Part shown: in pieces, positions 1-8,510 of the stretch
Layout of the letters: every line of letters begins with the position of its first letter
How positions within the stretch are numbered: position 1 is the first letter of the stretch
Source of the DNA: Amorphoplanes digitatis
GTDB lineage: Bacteria; Actinomycetota; Actinomycetes; Mycobacteriales; Micromonosporaceae
Assembly: GCF_014205335.1 (NCBI RefSeq)
Contig: NZ_JACHNH010000001.1
Location: 7,868,501 to 7,932,500, forward strand
Length of the DNA stretch: 64,000 nt
Reading direction: 5' to 3'
The notes under the pieces: model-generated
The model's input: only the letters and a program-made list of their open reading frames with translations
Database searches by the model: none
Told to the model about the DNA's origin: nothing
Program-made: the position numbers and the translations under genes

Positions 1-2
1 AG

Positions 3-374
3 GTTTCCAAGACCATAGGCGGCGGGCCGGACCTGTATGGACAGTTCAGATATCTGTCGACGACCTTGGCCGAGCATGGTCGCCGGCTCTCGGCAGAGGC
101 GCCGATCGCGTTCGTCGGCCAGGAGAGTTTCGGCAGCCTCGGCTGGCACGAGGCGATCGGCTGGCGCGGCGGTGACGTCGCGTTCGGGCCGCGATTCACG
201 TCCGACGGCTACGAGGACGACTGGTTCGAGATCGTCGACGACCCACGGGACCACGCCATCAACCAGGTGCTGCGGTGGTTCGGCGTCGACCGGGGCGACT
301 CGTGGGACGAGTTCGAGGCGGTCGGCTTCGACAAGTGCCGCGACACGAACGACTGGTACGCGAGGTCGCTCTAG
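3..374 (+). CDS. C-terminal part of an unrecognised protein (5' end outside window)
   Basis: The reading frame is open from base 3 to a TAG at 372-374 and has no in-frame stop back to the window edge, so this is the tail of a longer gene. A TTG at 66 is a possible internal start, but no ribosome site precedes it. The 123 visible residues are acidic and rich in Trp, Phe and Gly (for example DGYEDDWFEIVDDP, GDSWDEFEAVGFD). There is no signal peptide, membrane segment or motif that I recognise. It is convergent with, and overlaps by 4 bases, the exopolyphosphatase gene. I do not assign a function. Confidence 0.6.
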   Translation, partial: VSKTIGGGPDLYGQFRYLSTTLAEHGRRLSAEAPIAFVGQESFGSLGWHEAIGWRGGDVAFGPRFTSDGYEDDWFEIVDDPRDHAINQVLRWFGVDRGDSWDEFEAVGFDKCRDTNDWYARSL

Positions 375-1285
375 CCGAGTCCGTAGGCGATGCCGTCGAG
401 GATGTCGTGTTCGCTGGCGACCACCGATGCCGCGCCCGCGCGCTCCATGATGATGCGCAGGATGAGCGCGCCCCCGCCGATCACGTCGGCCCGGCCCGGG
501 TGCATCACCGGCAGGGCGAGGCGGTCCGCGACCGTCGACTCCAGCAGTCCGGTGGTCACCTTCGCCACCTCGTCGTACGCGATGCGGGCGTGGTGGATGC
601 GCGTCGCGTCGTACTCGGGTAGGTGCAGGGCCAGTGCCGCCACCGTCGTGACCGAACCGGCCAGGCCGACCAGCGTCGCCGGGCCGTGGCCCGGCACCGC
701 CCGCAGCGCGGTGTCGACCGCCCTCGTGATGTCCGCCTCCGCCGCGGCGATCTCCGCCGAGGTCGGCGGGTTGCCGTGCAGATGCCGCTCGGTCATCCGG
801 ACGCAGCCGATGTCCACCGAGATCGCGTGCTCGACCTCCGCGCCGCCGACCACGAATTCGGTCGAGCCGCCGCCGATGTCCACCACCAGATACGGCCCCG
901 GCGCCGTCAGTCCCCGCACCGCGCCGGTGAAGGAGAGCCGAGCCTCCTCGTCGCCGGTGATCACTTCCGGGTCGACGCCGAGGGTCGCGCGGACCATCGC
1001 CGCGAAGTCCGCCGCGTTCGCGGCGTCCCGGGAGGCCGAGGTCGCGCACATGCGGACCCGGTCGACACCCAGCTCGGCGATCTCCGCCGCGTAGCCCAGC
1101 AGGGCAACCCGGGTGCGCTCGATCGCCTCCGTGGCCAGCCGACCGGTACGGTCCACGCCCTCGCCCAGCCGCACGATCTCCATCCGACGGGCCACATCGG
1201 ACAGAGCCCCGTCGCTCCGGCCGGGCACGTCCGCGATGAGCAGGCGGATCGAGTTGGTACCGCAGTCGATTGCCGCGACGCGCAC
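371..1285 (-). CDS. ppx: Ppx/GppA family exopolyphosphatase
   Basis: This is a 304-residue Ppx/GppA phosphatase of the actin/ASKHA fold, expected to hydrolyse terminal phosphates of polyphosphate or ppGpp-type nucleotides in the cytoplasm. The N terminus carries the phosphate-1 loop (AAIDCGTNSIRLL) and the middle carries the phosphate-2 motif (VVDIGGGSTEFV). A further glycine-rich segment (GLAGSVTTVAAL) follows. The length fits the short actinobacterial type with no added C-terminal HD domain. The GTG start at 1285 is preceded by AGGGGAAA. It is the last gene of the eno-ftsB-DUF501-acetyltransferase-ppx run, a conserved actinobacterial order. Polyphosphate is a known substrate of the family, but the sequence does not distinguish it from ppGpp. 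Confidence 0.9.
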   Translation of the reverse strand: MRVAAIDCGTNSIRLLIADVPGRSDGALSDVARRMEIVRLGEGVDRTGRLATEAIERTRVALLGYAAEIAELGVDRVRMCATSASRDAANAADFAAMVRATLGVDPEVITGDEEARLSFTGAVRGLTAPGPYLVVDIGGGSTEFVVGGAEVEHAISVDIGCVRMTERHLHGNPPTSAEIAAAEADITRAVDTALRAVPGHGPATLVGLAGSVTTVAALALHLPEYDATRIHHARIAYDEVAKVTTGLLESTVADRLALPVMHPGRADVIGGGALILRIIMERAGAASVVASEHDILDGIAYGLG

Positions 1286-1294
1286 GCTTTTCCC

Positions 1295-1798
1295 CTAGAG
1301 ATGGAGGAGCATTCTGGTGTTGCCGAGGGTATTCGGTTTGACCCGCTCAAGATCGAGGAATTCGGCGACGCCCTCATCGTACGAGCGCAGCAGCTGCTCG
1401 TAGACGCCGTGCGGCACGGGCGCGCCGTCGATCTCGGTGAAGCCGAACGAGCCGAAGAAGCGCGTCTCGAACGTGAGGCAGAAGACCCGGGCCACGCCGA
1501 GTTCGCGGGCGACGCCGAGCAGCTCCGACACCAGGCGGTGGCCGATCTTGAGACCGCGGCAGACCGGGTCGACCGCGACCGTGCGGATCTCGGCAAGGTC
1601 CTCCCACATCACGTGCAGCGCGCCGCAGCCGACCACCCGGTCGCCCTCGGTGTCGACGGCGACCCAGAACTCCTGCACGGACTCGTACAGCGTGACGGTG
1701 GCCTTGCTGAGCAGCCGGCGATCGGAGGTGTAGGTGTCCACCAGCGCCCGGATCGCCCGGACATCGGACGTCCGCGCCCGGCGGATCTCGACCTGCAT
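1295..1798 (-). CDS. GNAT amino-acid N-acetyltransferase, ArgA-like
   Basis: This 167-residue single-domain GNAT acetyltransferase resembles the short actinobacterial N-acetylglutamate synthase, which makes N-acetylglutamate for arginine synthesis. It starts MQVEIRRARTSDVRAIRALV, has the acetyl-CoA loop in RTVAVDPVCRGLKIGHRLVSEL, and the ArgA-type tail segment FFGSFGFTEIDGAPVPH. It lacks the amino-acid-kinase domain of the long ArgA. No clear ribosome site precedes the ATG at 1798 (AACTCTTCTCTC), so translation may depend on the DUF501 gene 11 bases upstream. No arginine gene is nearby. The substrate is therefore inferred from family resemblance only. Confidence 0.75.
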   Translation of the reverse strand: MQVEIRRARTSDVRAIRALVDTYTSDRRLLSKATVTLYESVQEFWVAVDTEGDRVVGCGALHVMWEDLAEIRTVAVDPVCRGLKIGHRLVSELLGVARELGVARVFCLTFETRFFGSFGFTEIDGAPVPHGVYEQLLRSYDEGVAEFLDLERVKPNTLGNTRMLLHL

Positions 1799-1809
1799 GA
1801 GAGAAGAGT

Positions 1810-2310
1810 TTATTCAGCCTGCGGCCGCACGCACGGACCGCCTGTCCACCACGACCCGACCGCCTCGCGGACCTCGTCGCCGAACGGGTTCACGCCCGGC
1901 CCCGCCGCCAGGGCGTGGCCGAGGTGCACGTGCAGGCACTTCACCCGGTCGGGCATGCCGCCCGCGGAGACCTTGCCGATCTCCGCGACGTGCTCCACCG
2001 CCTCGCGGCGCCGCAGGTAGTCCTCGTGCGCCTCGGCGTACTGCTTGGCGAGCACCGGATCCGTGGCGAGCCGGTCCTGCATGTCGCGCATGACGCCGGC
2101 CGACTCCAGCCGGCTGCAGGCCGCCGTGGCGCGCGGGCAGGTGAGGTAGAACAGCGTGGGGAACGGGGTGCCGTCGTCGAGCCGCGGCGAGGTCTCCACC
2201 ACGTCCGGGTTGCCGCAGGGACAGCGGTGCGCGACGGCGCGGGTACCACGGGGGCTGCGGCCCAGTTGCTGGGCGACGATCTCGAGATCGGCCTCGGTAG
2301 GAGTCGTCAT
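1810..2310 (-). CDS. DUF501 family protein
   Basis: This 166-residue DUF501 protein has no known biochemical role. The family markers are visible: AHRCPCGNPDVVETSPRL near residue 28, FPTLFYLTCPRA near 50, EIGKVSAGGMPDRVKCLHVHLGHALA near 110, and a C-terminal GP-rich segment. The conserved Cys and His residues (CPCG, LTCP, CLHVHLGH) suggest a metal site, but this is unproven. Its ATG directly follows the ftsB stop, and the pair ftsB-DUF501 next to ppx and eno is conserved across actinobacteria. That suggests a role linked to division or cell-wall metabolism. Confidence 0.88.
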   Translation of the reverse strand: MTTPTEADLEIVAQQLGRSPRGTRAVAHRCPCGNPDVVETSPRLDDGTPFPTLFYLTCPRATAACSRLESAGVMRDMQDRLATDPVLAKQYAEAHEDYLRRREAVEHVAEIGKVSAGGMPDRVKCLHVHLGHALAAGPGVNPFGDEVREAVGSWWTGGPCVRPQAE

Positions 2311-2949
2311 CTACTTTCGGGATTCTGCGTTGGCGGCGGCGACGCTGCCCCAGAGCGTGTCGTACCAGCGGTCGGGGGCGTCCGACGCCGAGGTCCTGCC
2401 CGCGGCGCGGGCGGCGCCTTCGGGGTCGTGCAGGACGAGCAGCGGGATCTCACCCGGGCGCACATAGAAGAGCCGGTCCCGGGCCTGGATGCGGACGTAC
2501 TCCTTGTCCTTCCACTTCTCGACCTCGTCGCTCAGGCCCTTGATCTTGGCCTGCTGCGCGGCCTGATCGGCCTGCATCTGTGCGATCTGCGACTCCTGCG
2601 CGAGGTAGACGCGAACCGGGTAGGTGTAGGCGAGTGCCAGGGTGACCAGCACGACGATCAGGACGGTCGCCCGGCCGGTGAAGGCCCGGGGCCGGGTCGC
2701 GACCGTGCGCTTGGTGGCGCCCGTCGCGGCCGCGCGCCGCGCGGCGGCGGGCCGGCTGCCGGAGCGGATGCCGGCCGTGTTGCGAGCGGCGGGTGTCCGG
2801 CGGGGCTCTATCCGGGTGTCCGCCGTGTCGCGGGTGCGGCTCGGCCGGGCGGTCGTACGACTACCCGGGCGTCCCGCGTGTCCGGTGGGCCGTCGCGACG
2901 GCCCCTGCCCGCTGAGCCCATGGGAGTTGGGCATGCGGCGCTGCGTCAT
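2311..2949 (-). CDS. ftsB: FtsB/DivIC-family septum formation initiator
   Basis: This is a small bitopic division protein of 212 residues, expected at the septum in complex with FtsL and FtsQ. It has a long basic, Arg/Pro/Thr-rich cytoplasmic N terminus (about residues 1-90). One membrane segment follows (ATVLIVVLVTLALAYTY, about 95-112). Then comes a coiled coil (ESQIAQMQADQAAQQAKIKGL) and the family signature KEYVRIQARDRLFYVRPGE. The tail is short. The ATG at 2949 follows GGGGAGGGG. It lies downstream of eno, as in mycobacteria and streptomycetes. Confidence 0.9.
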   Translation of the reverse strand: MTQRRMPNSHGLSGQGPSRRPTGHAGRPGSRTTARPSRTRDTADTRIEPRRTPAARNTAGIRSGSRPAAARRAAATGATKRTVATRPRAFTGRATVLIVVLVTLALAYTYPVRVYLAQESQIAQMQADQAAQQAKIKGLSDEVEKWKDKEYVRIQARDRLFYVRPGEIPLLVLHDPEGAARAAGRTSASDAPDRWYDTLWGSVAAANAESRK

Positions 2950-2980
2950 ACCCTGCCCCTCCCCGGGAGCTCGCCACGAC

Positions 2981-3043
2981 CATGGAGTTGCGGCACCTGC
3001 CTCTCGACACTATGCCCACGAAACGCGGAGCCACAACTCCATG
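2981..3043. repeat. Imperfect inverted repeat between eno and ftsB
   Basis: Two 17-base arms face each other: 2981-2997 (CATGGAGTTGCGGCACC) and 3027-3043 (GGAGCCACAACTCCATG). They match at 15 of 17 positions and enclose 29 bases. In the eno transcript this would fold into a hairpin just after the eno stop and before the ftsB ribosome site. It could be a partial terminator or a stability element that lowers ftsB expression relative to eno. Confidence 0.55.
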
Positions 3044-3059
3044 ATCTATCGACGCAGGG

Positions 3060-4343
3060 TCACGCGGAGCGGTAACGGGGGAACGCGCCCGCCCCGGCGT
3101 ACCGCGCGGCATCGCCGAGCTCCTCCTCGATGCGCAGGAGCTGGTTGTACTTCGCGACGCGGTCCGAACGGGCCGGCGCGCCGGTCTTGATCTGCCCGCT
3201 GCCGACGGCGACGGCCAGGTCCGCGATCGTGGTGTCCTCGGTCTCACCCGAGCGGTGGCTCATCATCGTCTTGAAGCCGGCCCGGTGCGCCAGGTCGACG
3301 GCGTCCAGGGTCTCGGTCAGCGAGCCGATCTGGTTGACCTTGACGAGGACCGCGTTCGCGGCGCCCTCGGCGATGCCCCGGCCGATGCGGGTCGGGTTGG
3401 TCACGAACAGGTCGTCGCCGACGATCTGCACCTTGCCGCCGATCTGCGAGGTCAGCGCGGTCCAGCCCGCCCAGTCCTCCTCGTCGAGGGGGTCCTCGAT
3501 GGAGACGATCGGGTACGTCTCGGCCAGCTTGGCGTAGTAGTTGATCATCTCTTCGGTCGACTTCGGCGAACCCTCGAAGACGTACGCACCGTCCTTGTGG
3601 AACTCGGTCGCCGCGACGTCCATGGCCAGCACGATGTCGGTGCCGAGCTTGAAGCCGGCGGCCTGCACGGCCTCGGCGATCAGGTCCAGCGCGGCGGCGT
3701 TGGTCGGCAGGCTCGGCGCGAAGCCGCCCTCGTCGCCAAGGCCGGTCGAGAGGCCCTTCTTCTTCAGCACGGACTTGAGCGCGTGGTAGACCTCCGCGCC
3801 GGTGCGCAGCGCCTCGCGGAAGGACGGCGCGCCGATCGGGGCGATCATGAATTCCTGCACGTCGACGTTCGAGTCGGCGTGCGCGCCACCGTTGAGGATG
3901 TTCATCATCGGCACCGGGAGCACGTGCGCGTTCGGTCCGCCGACGTAGCGGAACAGCGGCAGCTCGGCGGAGAGCGCGGCGGCCTTGGCGACCGCGAGGG
4001 ACACGCCGAGGATGGCGTTGGCGCCCAGCTCCGACTTGTCGGCGGTGCCGTCGACGGCGAGCATCTTCTCGTCGATCAGGCGCTGCTCGCTGGCGTCGTA
4101 GCCGAGCAGCTCGTCGGCGATCTTGTCCTCGACGTTGCTGACCGCCTTCTCGACGCCCTTGCCGAGGTAGCGGCCCTTGTCGCCGTCGCGCAGCTCGATC
4201 GCCTCGAAGGCGCCGGTGGAGGCGCCGGACGGGACCGCGGCGCGGCCGATGGTGCCGTCGTCAAGACCCACCTCGACCTCGACGGTCGGGTTGCCCCGTG
4301 AGTCGAGAATCTCGCGGGCGACGATCGCTTCAATGGTGGCCAT
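3060..4343 (-). CDS. eno: Enolase (phosphopyruvate hydratase)
   Basis: Enolase of 427 residues, converting 2-phosphoglycerate to phosphoenolpyruvate in glycolysis with Mg2+. The N-terminal domain opens with IEAIVAREILDSRGNPTVEVEV and has the flexible SGASTGAFEA loop. The barrel shows SIEDPLDEEDW, QIVGDDLFVTNP with the metal-binding Asp, KVNQIGSLTET with the catalytic Lys, and the C-terminal signature MMSHRSGETEDTTIADLAV. It is full length for the family. The ATG at 4343 has GAGGAG about 11 bases upstream. It is the first gene of the run towards ppx. Confidence 0.98.
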   Translation of the reverse strand: MATIEAIVAREILDSRGNPTVEVEVGLDDGTIGRAAVPSGASTGAFEAIELRDGDKGRYLGKGVEKAVSNVEDKIADELLGYDASEQRLIDEKMLAVDGTADKSELGANAILGVSLAVAKAAALSAELPLFRYVGGPNAHVLPVPMMNILNGGAHADSNVDVQEFMIAPIGAPSFREALRTGAEVYHALKSVLKKKGLSTGLGDEGGFAPSLPTNAAALDLIAEAVQAAGFKLGTDIVLAMDVAATEFHKDGAYVFEGSPKSTEEMINYYAKLAETYPIVSIEDPLDEEDWAGWTALTSQIGGKVQIVGDDLFVTNPTRIGRGIAEGAANAVLVKVNQIGSLTETLDAVDLAHRAGFKTMMSHRSGETEDTTIADLAVAVGSGQIKTGAPARSDRVAKYNQLLRIEEELGDAARYAGAGAFPRYRSA

Positions 4344-4512
4344 GTGTCGTGTCGCTCCTCATGCTCGTATGGATAGATTCCAGACCGCGACCCTGCGGCC
4401 CACCACGGGCTAGAGCGTATCGACTCGCTGTGGCCGCCGTGGCGGCGGCCGGTGAACTTCCGCCGCCACATACCTCAAGCGGGTCGCGAAACTGCCGATC
4501 TCGTGAATCGCC

Positions 4513-5130
4513 ATGACCACATTCCCGCTGCTGCCCGATGCCGGCTCGTACGTCGAGATGTCCGTCTCCGACGAGCAGACCGCCCGCGTCCGTGTCGTCG
4601 ACTCCGAGGACGCGCGCCTCATCCTGTCGGCACCCCGGGACTCCGTTCCCGGCGTAGGCGCCAACGTCGCCCTGCGCTGGTCGGCCGCCCCGCGCGGCCG
4701 GTACTCCCTGCTGTGCCGGGTGACCGACGTCGAGGAGAACATGATCGAGGTCGAGGCGCAGCGGCAGCCCGTCGTCGAACAGCACCGGCACTTCGTCCGC
4801 GGCGGCGGCGGCGAGCAGGTGCGCCTGCGCCGCGCGGGCTTCCCGGACGCGAGCGGCTGGATCCGCGACATCAGCGAGCACAGCATGCGGGGCCACTTCG
4901 CGGGCGCCGAGGTCAACGGCGGGGACGACCTGCGCCTGGAGATCCAGCTCGGCACCGAGATGGTCGTGCTCGACGCGGTCGCGACGAAGGTCGCGGCGCT
5001 GCCGCAGCGGGTGCCGCCGGGCCCGATGTCGGTGGAGATGGTGGCCGTCTTCGACCCGGACGAGAGCCAGGCCCGGATAATCCGCCGCTACGTGATGCGG
5101 CAGCAGTTGCTGTCCCGCTCCCGCGCGTAG
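4513..5130 (+). CDS. PilZ-like domain protein with an altered c-di-GMP motif
   Basis: This 205-residue cytoplasmic protein has a YcgR-like plan. An N-terminal beta-rich half (about 1-90, with VGANVALRWS and YSLLCRVTDVEENMIEVEA) is followed by a PilZ-like half from RHFVRGGGGEQVRLRR at about 93. In canonical PilZ proteins an RxxxR is followed by [DN]xSxxG. Here the second motif reads DISEHS, so Ser replaces the motif Gly, and the arginine spacing is unusual. c-di-GMP binding is therefore possible but doubtful. It is divergent from eno and 56 bases before a lipoprotein gene. No flagellar genes are in the window. Confidence 0.6.
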   Translation: MTTFPLLPDAGSYVEMSVSDEQTARVRVVDSEDARLILSAPRDSVPGVGANVALRWSAAPRGRYSLLCRVTDVEENMIEVEAQRQPVVEQHRHFVRGGGGEQVRLRRAGFPDASGWIRDISEHSMRGHFAGAEVNGGDDLRLEIQLGTEMVVLDAVATKVAALPQRVPPGPMSVEMVAVFDPDESQARIIRRYVMRQQLLSRSRA

Positions 5131-5186
5131 GTTCTGCCCTGGATACCGGTTTGCGCGAGGTTGCGGCCATCGGCAAAGGTGGGCAC

Positions 5187-5900
5187 GTGCTTCTCTCCCG
5201 TCGTCGCGCCGTAGCGGCCGTGCTCGTGCTGTTTGCCGCCGCGACCGCGGGCTGCTCGGACCTTGACGATCCGGGCCAGGGCCTGGCCCGCAACGACCTG
5301 GTCTCGGACCTGGCCGCGCAGATGTCCGGCGCGGCCGCGCTGACCTACGAGGCGAGCTACCACCTGTCCGGCGGCGGGACCGCGACGGTCGCGCAGGCGC
5401 AGGCGCCCACCCGTTCGGCGTACGTGTATCCGGGCGGAAAGGTGACCGTGACGACGGACGCGACGACCCTGTGCGACACCGGGGCGAACGCGACGACGTG
5501 CACGATGACGGCGCCGGCGACGCCGACGAGCCCGCCACCGGCCAAGGTGTTCGAGGGCGCGGACGCCACCGGCATGGTGCTGCCGTCGACCGTGCAGGCG
5601 CTGCTCAACGCGGCCGTTCTGGACAACGACGTCGAAGTGGTGCAGCACGACACGACAATCGCGGGACGGCACGCCACGTGCGTGCGGCTCGCCGGGGTGG
5701 ACGGCGCGGCGACCCGGGACTTCACCACGTGCATCACCAACGAGGGCGCGCTCGGCAGCTTCAGCGGCTTCCTGAACTCGGTCCGGGTGGAGGTGGCGAT
5801 GACCCACTACGCGGAGAAGGTCGCCGACGAGATGTTCGAGGTGCCGAAGAAGGCGAAGCTGGTGGATCGCCGCGCGCAGGCCGGCGGCGACCGGCCCTAG
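5187..5900 (+). CDS. Secreted lipoprotein of unknown function
   Basis: I choose the GTG at 5187 because AAAGGTGGG sits about 4 bases upstream and the N terminus is then a clean lipoprotein signal: LLSRRR, a hydrophobic stretch, and the lipobox TAGC with lipidated Cys at about residue 23. The mature part (about 215 residues) has two Cys pairs (TLCDTGANATTC, HATCVRL...FTTC) and beta-rich sequence. It resembles in outline the LppX/LprG type of carrier lipoproteins, but no decisive motif is seen. It is convergent with the DUF885 gene. Confidence 0.7.
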   Translation: MLLSRRRAVAAVLVLFAAATAGCSDLDDPGQGLARNDLVSDLAAQMSGAAALTYEASYHLSGGGTATVAQAQAPTRSAYVYPGGKVTVTTDATTLCDTGANATTCTMTAPATPTSPPPAKVFEGADATGMVLPSTVQALLNAAVLDNDVEVVQHDTTIAGRHATCVRLAGVDGAATRDFTTCITNEGALGSFSGFLNSVRVEVAMTHYAEKVADEMFEVPKKAKLVDRRAQAGGDRP

Positions 5901-5917
5901 CCGTCCTCGGCCGTCCG

Positions 5918-7534
5918 TCAGACGCCGAGCAGCGTGCGCAGGTGGCGCGGCGGCGGTGAGCCGTGCGCCAGCATGGCGTCGTGCCAGGCCTTCGGCGTGG
6001 CGCCGAACGGGCGGGCCGCCGCGATCGCCGACACCTCCGTGTAGCCCACGAAGTAGGTGGAGAGCTGGGTCGAGGTGAGCAGCGCCCGCTTCCACTTGCC
6101 GGCCGCCTCGCCGACCTCCTGGAAGCCCCGGCCCGTCATCATCGCCATGGCCTCCTGCTCGCCGAGGCCCTCGCAGTGCGTCAACTGGTCGATGATCGCG
6201 TTGAGGCTCATCCGGAGCTGCATCTTGAGCTGCTGGAGGCGCACCGGCGGGCCGCCGAAGCCCAGGCCGGCCATCAGCTCCTCGGCGTAGACCGCCCATC
6301 CCTCCACGAACGGGCCGGAGAAGCCCAGCGCCCGCGCCCGGGTGCCGGCGCGGAACCGGCGCGAGTGCGCCAGCTGGAGGAAGTGGCCCGGCATCGCCTC
6401 GTGGACCGTCAGGTTGCGCATCATGTGGTCGTTGTATTCGCGGTAGAACGACTCCACCCGCTCCCGCGGCCAGTCGGCCGGTGCCGGCGCGATGCAGTAG
6501 AACGTCGGCACGTCCGCCGTCTCCAGCGGGCCCGGCGGGTCGCAGTAGGCCACCGCGACGCCGCGGGCGAACTCCGGCATCTCCTCGATGACGCAGGGGT
6601 CGTCGATCAGCGTCATCAGGTCGTGCTCGCGGACGAAGTCCGTCGCCTCGGCCATCGTCACCTTGGCCAGGTCGACGATCGTCTCGTCGTCGGGGTGCCG
6701 CTCGGCGAGGGTGTCCAGCGCCCGGCGCACCGTCTCGTCGGTCGGCGGGCCGCCGACCAGCTCGGCCGCGGCCTCGCGGAGCCGCTCGCCGGCCTCGTCG
6801 AGATTGCGCTCGGCCCGGGCCAGGACCTCGGCGGCCGGCAGCTCGGTGTCGAGCGTGTGCCAGAGCCGGGCCTCCCACAGCGGCCGGCCCAGCCGCGGGT
6901 CGCGGCCGGGATCGCCGCTCTCCAGGCCGGCCTTGAGCCACAGGTCGAACTCGCCGAGCGCGTCCAGCGCGGCCGCCGCCGCGGGCTCGATCGCGCCGCG
7001 CAGGGACGGCGCACCGGCCAGCATGCCGGGCAGCTCGCCCCGGATCAGGGCGGCCGTGCCGGCGAACTGGCCGATGGCGACCTCGGTGTGCAGCCGCGGC
7101 ACGTCGCGCAGGACCGCGCGCGCGGTGGCGAGCGCGTCGGGTATGGCGGCCAGCCGGCCGCCGAGGCTGCTGAGCCGCTCCTCGACCGGGGCGAACGGCC
7201 GCGACAGCAGCGCGTGCAGCAGCGGGCCGGGATTGTGCTCGAGCGGGTTCCACTCGTGCTCGCGGATGTCGCCGAGCTCGAACATGCCGCGCTCGACGAC
7301 CGCGGACAGGATGGCGTGGTCGACCCGGTCCTGCTCGCCGAAGGCGTCGGGGTCGATGCCCGCCAGCGTGTCGGCGGCGTCGCGCAGCATGGCCACCCGG
7401 TCGGCGACCGCGCCGGGTGAGAGATCGGGCAGCCGATCGTCGAAGCGATGGTCACCGGCGAAGGACGCCATCGCGGGATCGGTTTCCAGGATGGCGTCGA
7501 CGATGCGCTCCGCGAGCGGCACGAACTCCGGCAT
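5918..7534 (-). CDS. DUF885 family metallopeptidase-like protein
   Basis: A 538-residue DUF885 protein. The family signature HEAMPGHFLQLAHSR (HExxPGHxxQ) lies about two thirds along and probably binds zinc, so peptidase activity is likely. There is no signal peptide, which suggests a cytoplasmic enzyme. The frame is open further upstream, but I place the start at ATG 7534 (MPEFVPLAERIVDAIL), because the family begins there and the extra upstream residues are low-complexity Arg/Pro. It ends 17 bases from the convergent lipoprotein gene. It lies 10 bases downstream of mazG, suggesting co-transcription. Confidence 0.85.
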   Translation of the reverse strand: MPEFVPLAERIVDAILETDPAMASFAGDHRFDDRLPDLSPGAVADRVAMLRDAADTLAGIDPDAFGEQDRVDHAILSAVVERGMFELGDIREHEWNPLEHNPGPLLHALLSRPFAPVEERLSSLGGRLAAIPDALATARAVLRDVPRLHTEVAIGQFAGTAALIRGELPGMLAGAPSLRGAIEPAAAAALDALGEFDLWLKAGLESGDPGRDPRLGRPLWEARLWHTLDTELPAAEVLARAERNLDEAGERLREAAAELVGGPPTDETVRRALDTLAERHPDDETIVDLAKVTMAEATDFVREHDLMTLIDDPCVIEEMPEFARGVAVAYCDPPGPLETADVPTFYCIAPAPADWPRERVESFYREYNDHMMRNLTVHEAMPGHFLQLAHSRRFRAGTRARALGFSGPFVEGWAVYAEELMAGLGFGGPPVRLQQLKMQLRMSLNAIIDQLTHCEGLGEQEAMAMMTGRGFQEVGEAAGKWKRALLTSTQLSTYFVGYTEVSAIAAARPFGATPKAWHDAMLAHGSPPPRHLRTLLGV

Positions 7535-7544
7535 GCAGGGAAAT

Positions 7545-8510
7545 CTACTCGGCGGGTGCGACACCCTCCGCCGTGCGGATCTCCTCGGCGAGTTCAAGCG
7601 CCGCCTGCCGCAGCGCGGCCTCCGGGTCCTGGCCGTCGGCCTGTGCGCCGGCGACGAGGCGCAGCAGCGTCGCGCCGAGGTCGGCGCCAGCCGGCAGCGG
7701 CACGTCCAGCCCGGCCCGGGACGCACGCTGGAGGATCTTCGCCGCCAGCGCCAGCGCGGGCTGGCTCAGCGCGATCCCGTCGAGGACCGAGTCCCGCGAC
7801 TTCTCGGCCTTCTTGATGCGTTCCCAGTTGTCGATGATGTCCTCGACGCTGCCGACGCTCTCGCCGGCGAAGACGTGCGGGTTGCGCCGCACCATCTTGT
7901 CGACCAGCCCGCCGGCCACGTCGTCGACGCTCCAGCGCTCGTCGGGGTCCAGGTTCTCGGCGAGCCGGGCGTGCAGCACCACCTGGAGGAGCACGTCGCC
8001 GAGCTCCTCGCGCAGCGCGGAGAGATCACCGGCGACGATCGCGTCGTACGCCTCGTAGCTCTCCTCCAGCAGGTACTGCGCCAGGCTCGCGTGCGTCTGC
8101 TGCTGCTTCCACGGGTCGCCGCCGGGCGACGCGAGCCGGTCCATCACGGCCACCGCGTCGAGCAGCCGGGCGCCGGGCGGGTCCCACGAGCCGTAGCAGA
8201 GCTCGAGCTCGGCCAGGGACGGCTCCCGGGCGAGCCGCAGGCCGAGCCGGCGGGCGAAGTCCTCGTCGCCGGCCGCGCCGCCCAGCCAGATCACCGTCGG
8301 AGCCGAGGCCAGCGCCGCGATCAGCGCCTCCGGGTCGGGCTCGATGACGCCGACGGTCACGCCCGCGGACCGCAGCGCACGCACCTGGTCGCCGTCGGCG
8401 GCCGTGAAGACGGGATGCGCGCGGACCAGGTCCCAGGCGGTCGACGTGAGCAGACCGGCCGGCAGCCGGGGCGAGGTGACAAGCAGGACGATGCGCCCGG
8501 CCGTGGACAT
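7545..8510 (-). CDS. mazG: MazG-family nucleoside triphosphate pyrophosphohydrolase
   Basis: A 321-residue actinobacterial-length MazG. It hydrolyses NTPs and dNTPs to monophosphates and pyrophosphate and is thought to clear damaged or non-canonical nucleotides. Residues 1-110 form a tetrapyrrole-methylase-like N-terminal part (GRIVLLVTSPRLPAGLL). The MazG domain follows with the metal-binding ESYEAYDAI...LREELGDVLLQVVLHARLA and the C-terminal WERIKKAEKSRDSVLDGI. Its ATG overlaps the upstream lipoprotein stop by one base (TGATG), so the two are translationally coupled. Confidence 0.95.
   Translation of the reverse strand: MSTAGRIVLLVTSPRLPAGLLTSTAWDLVRAHPVFTAADGDQVRALRSAGVTVGVIEPDPEALIAALASAPTVIWLGGAAGDEDFARRLGLRLAREPSLAELELCYGSWDPPGARLLDAVAVMDRLASPGGDPWKQQQTHASLAQYLLEESYEAYDAIVAGDLSALREELGDVLLQVVLHARLAENLDPDERWSVDDVAGGLVDKMVRRNPHVFAGESVGSVEDIIDNWERIKKAEKSRDSVLDGIALSQPALALAAKILQRASRAGLDVPLPAGADLGATLLRLVAGAQADGQDPEAALRQAALELAEEIRTAEGVAPAE

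Noticed and set aside
5918..7726. Longer start for the DUF885 protein at 7726.
   Set aside because: The added 64 residues overlap mazG and are low-complexity Arg/Pro sequence. ATG 7534 matches the family start.
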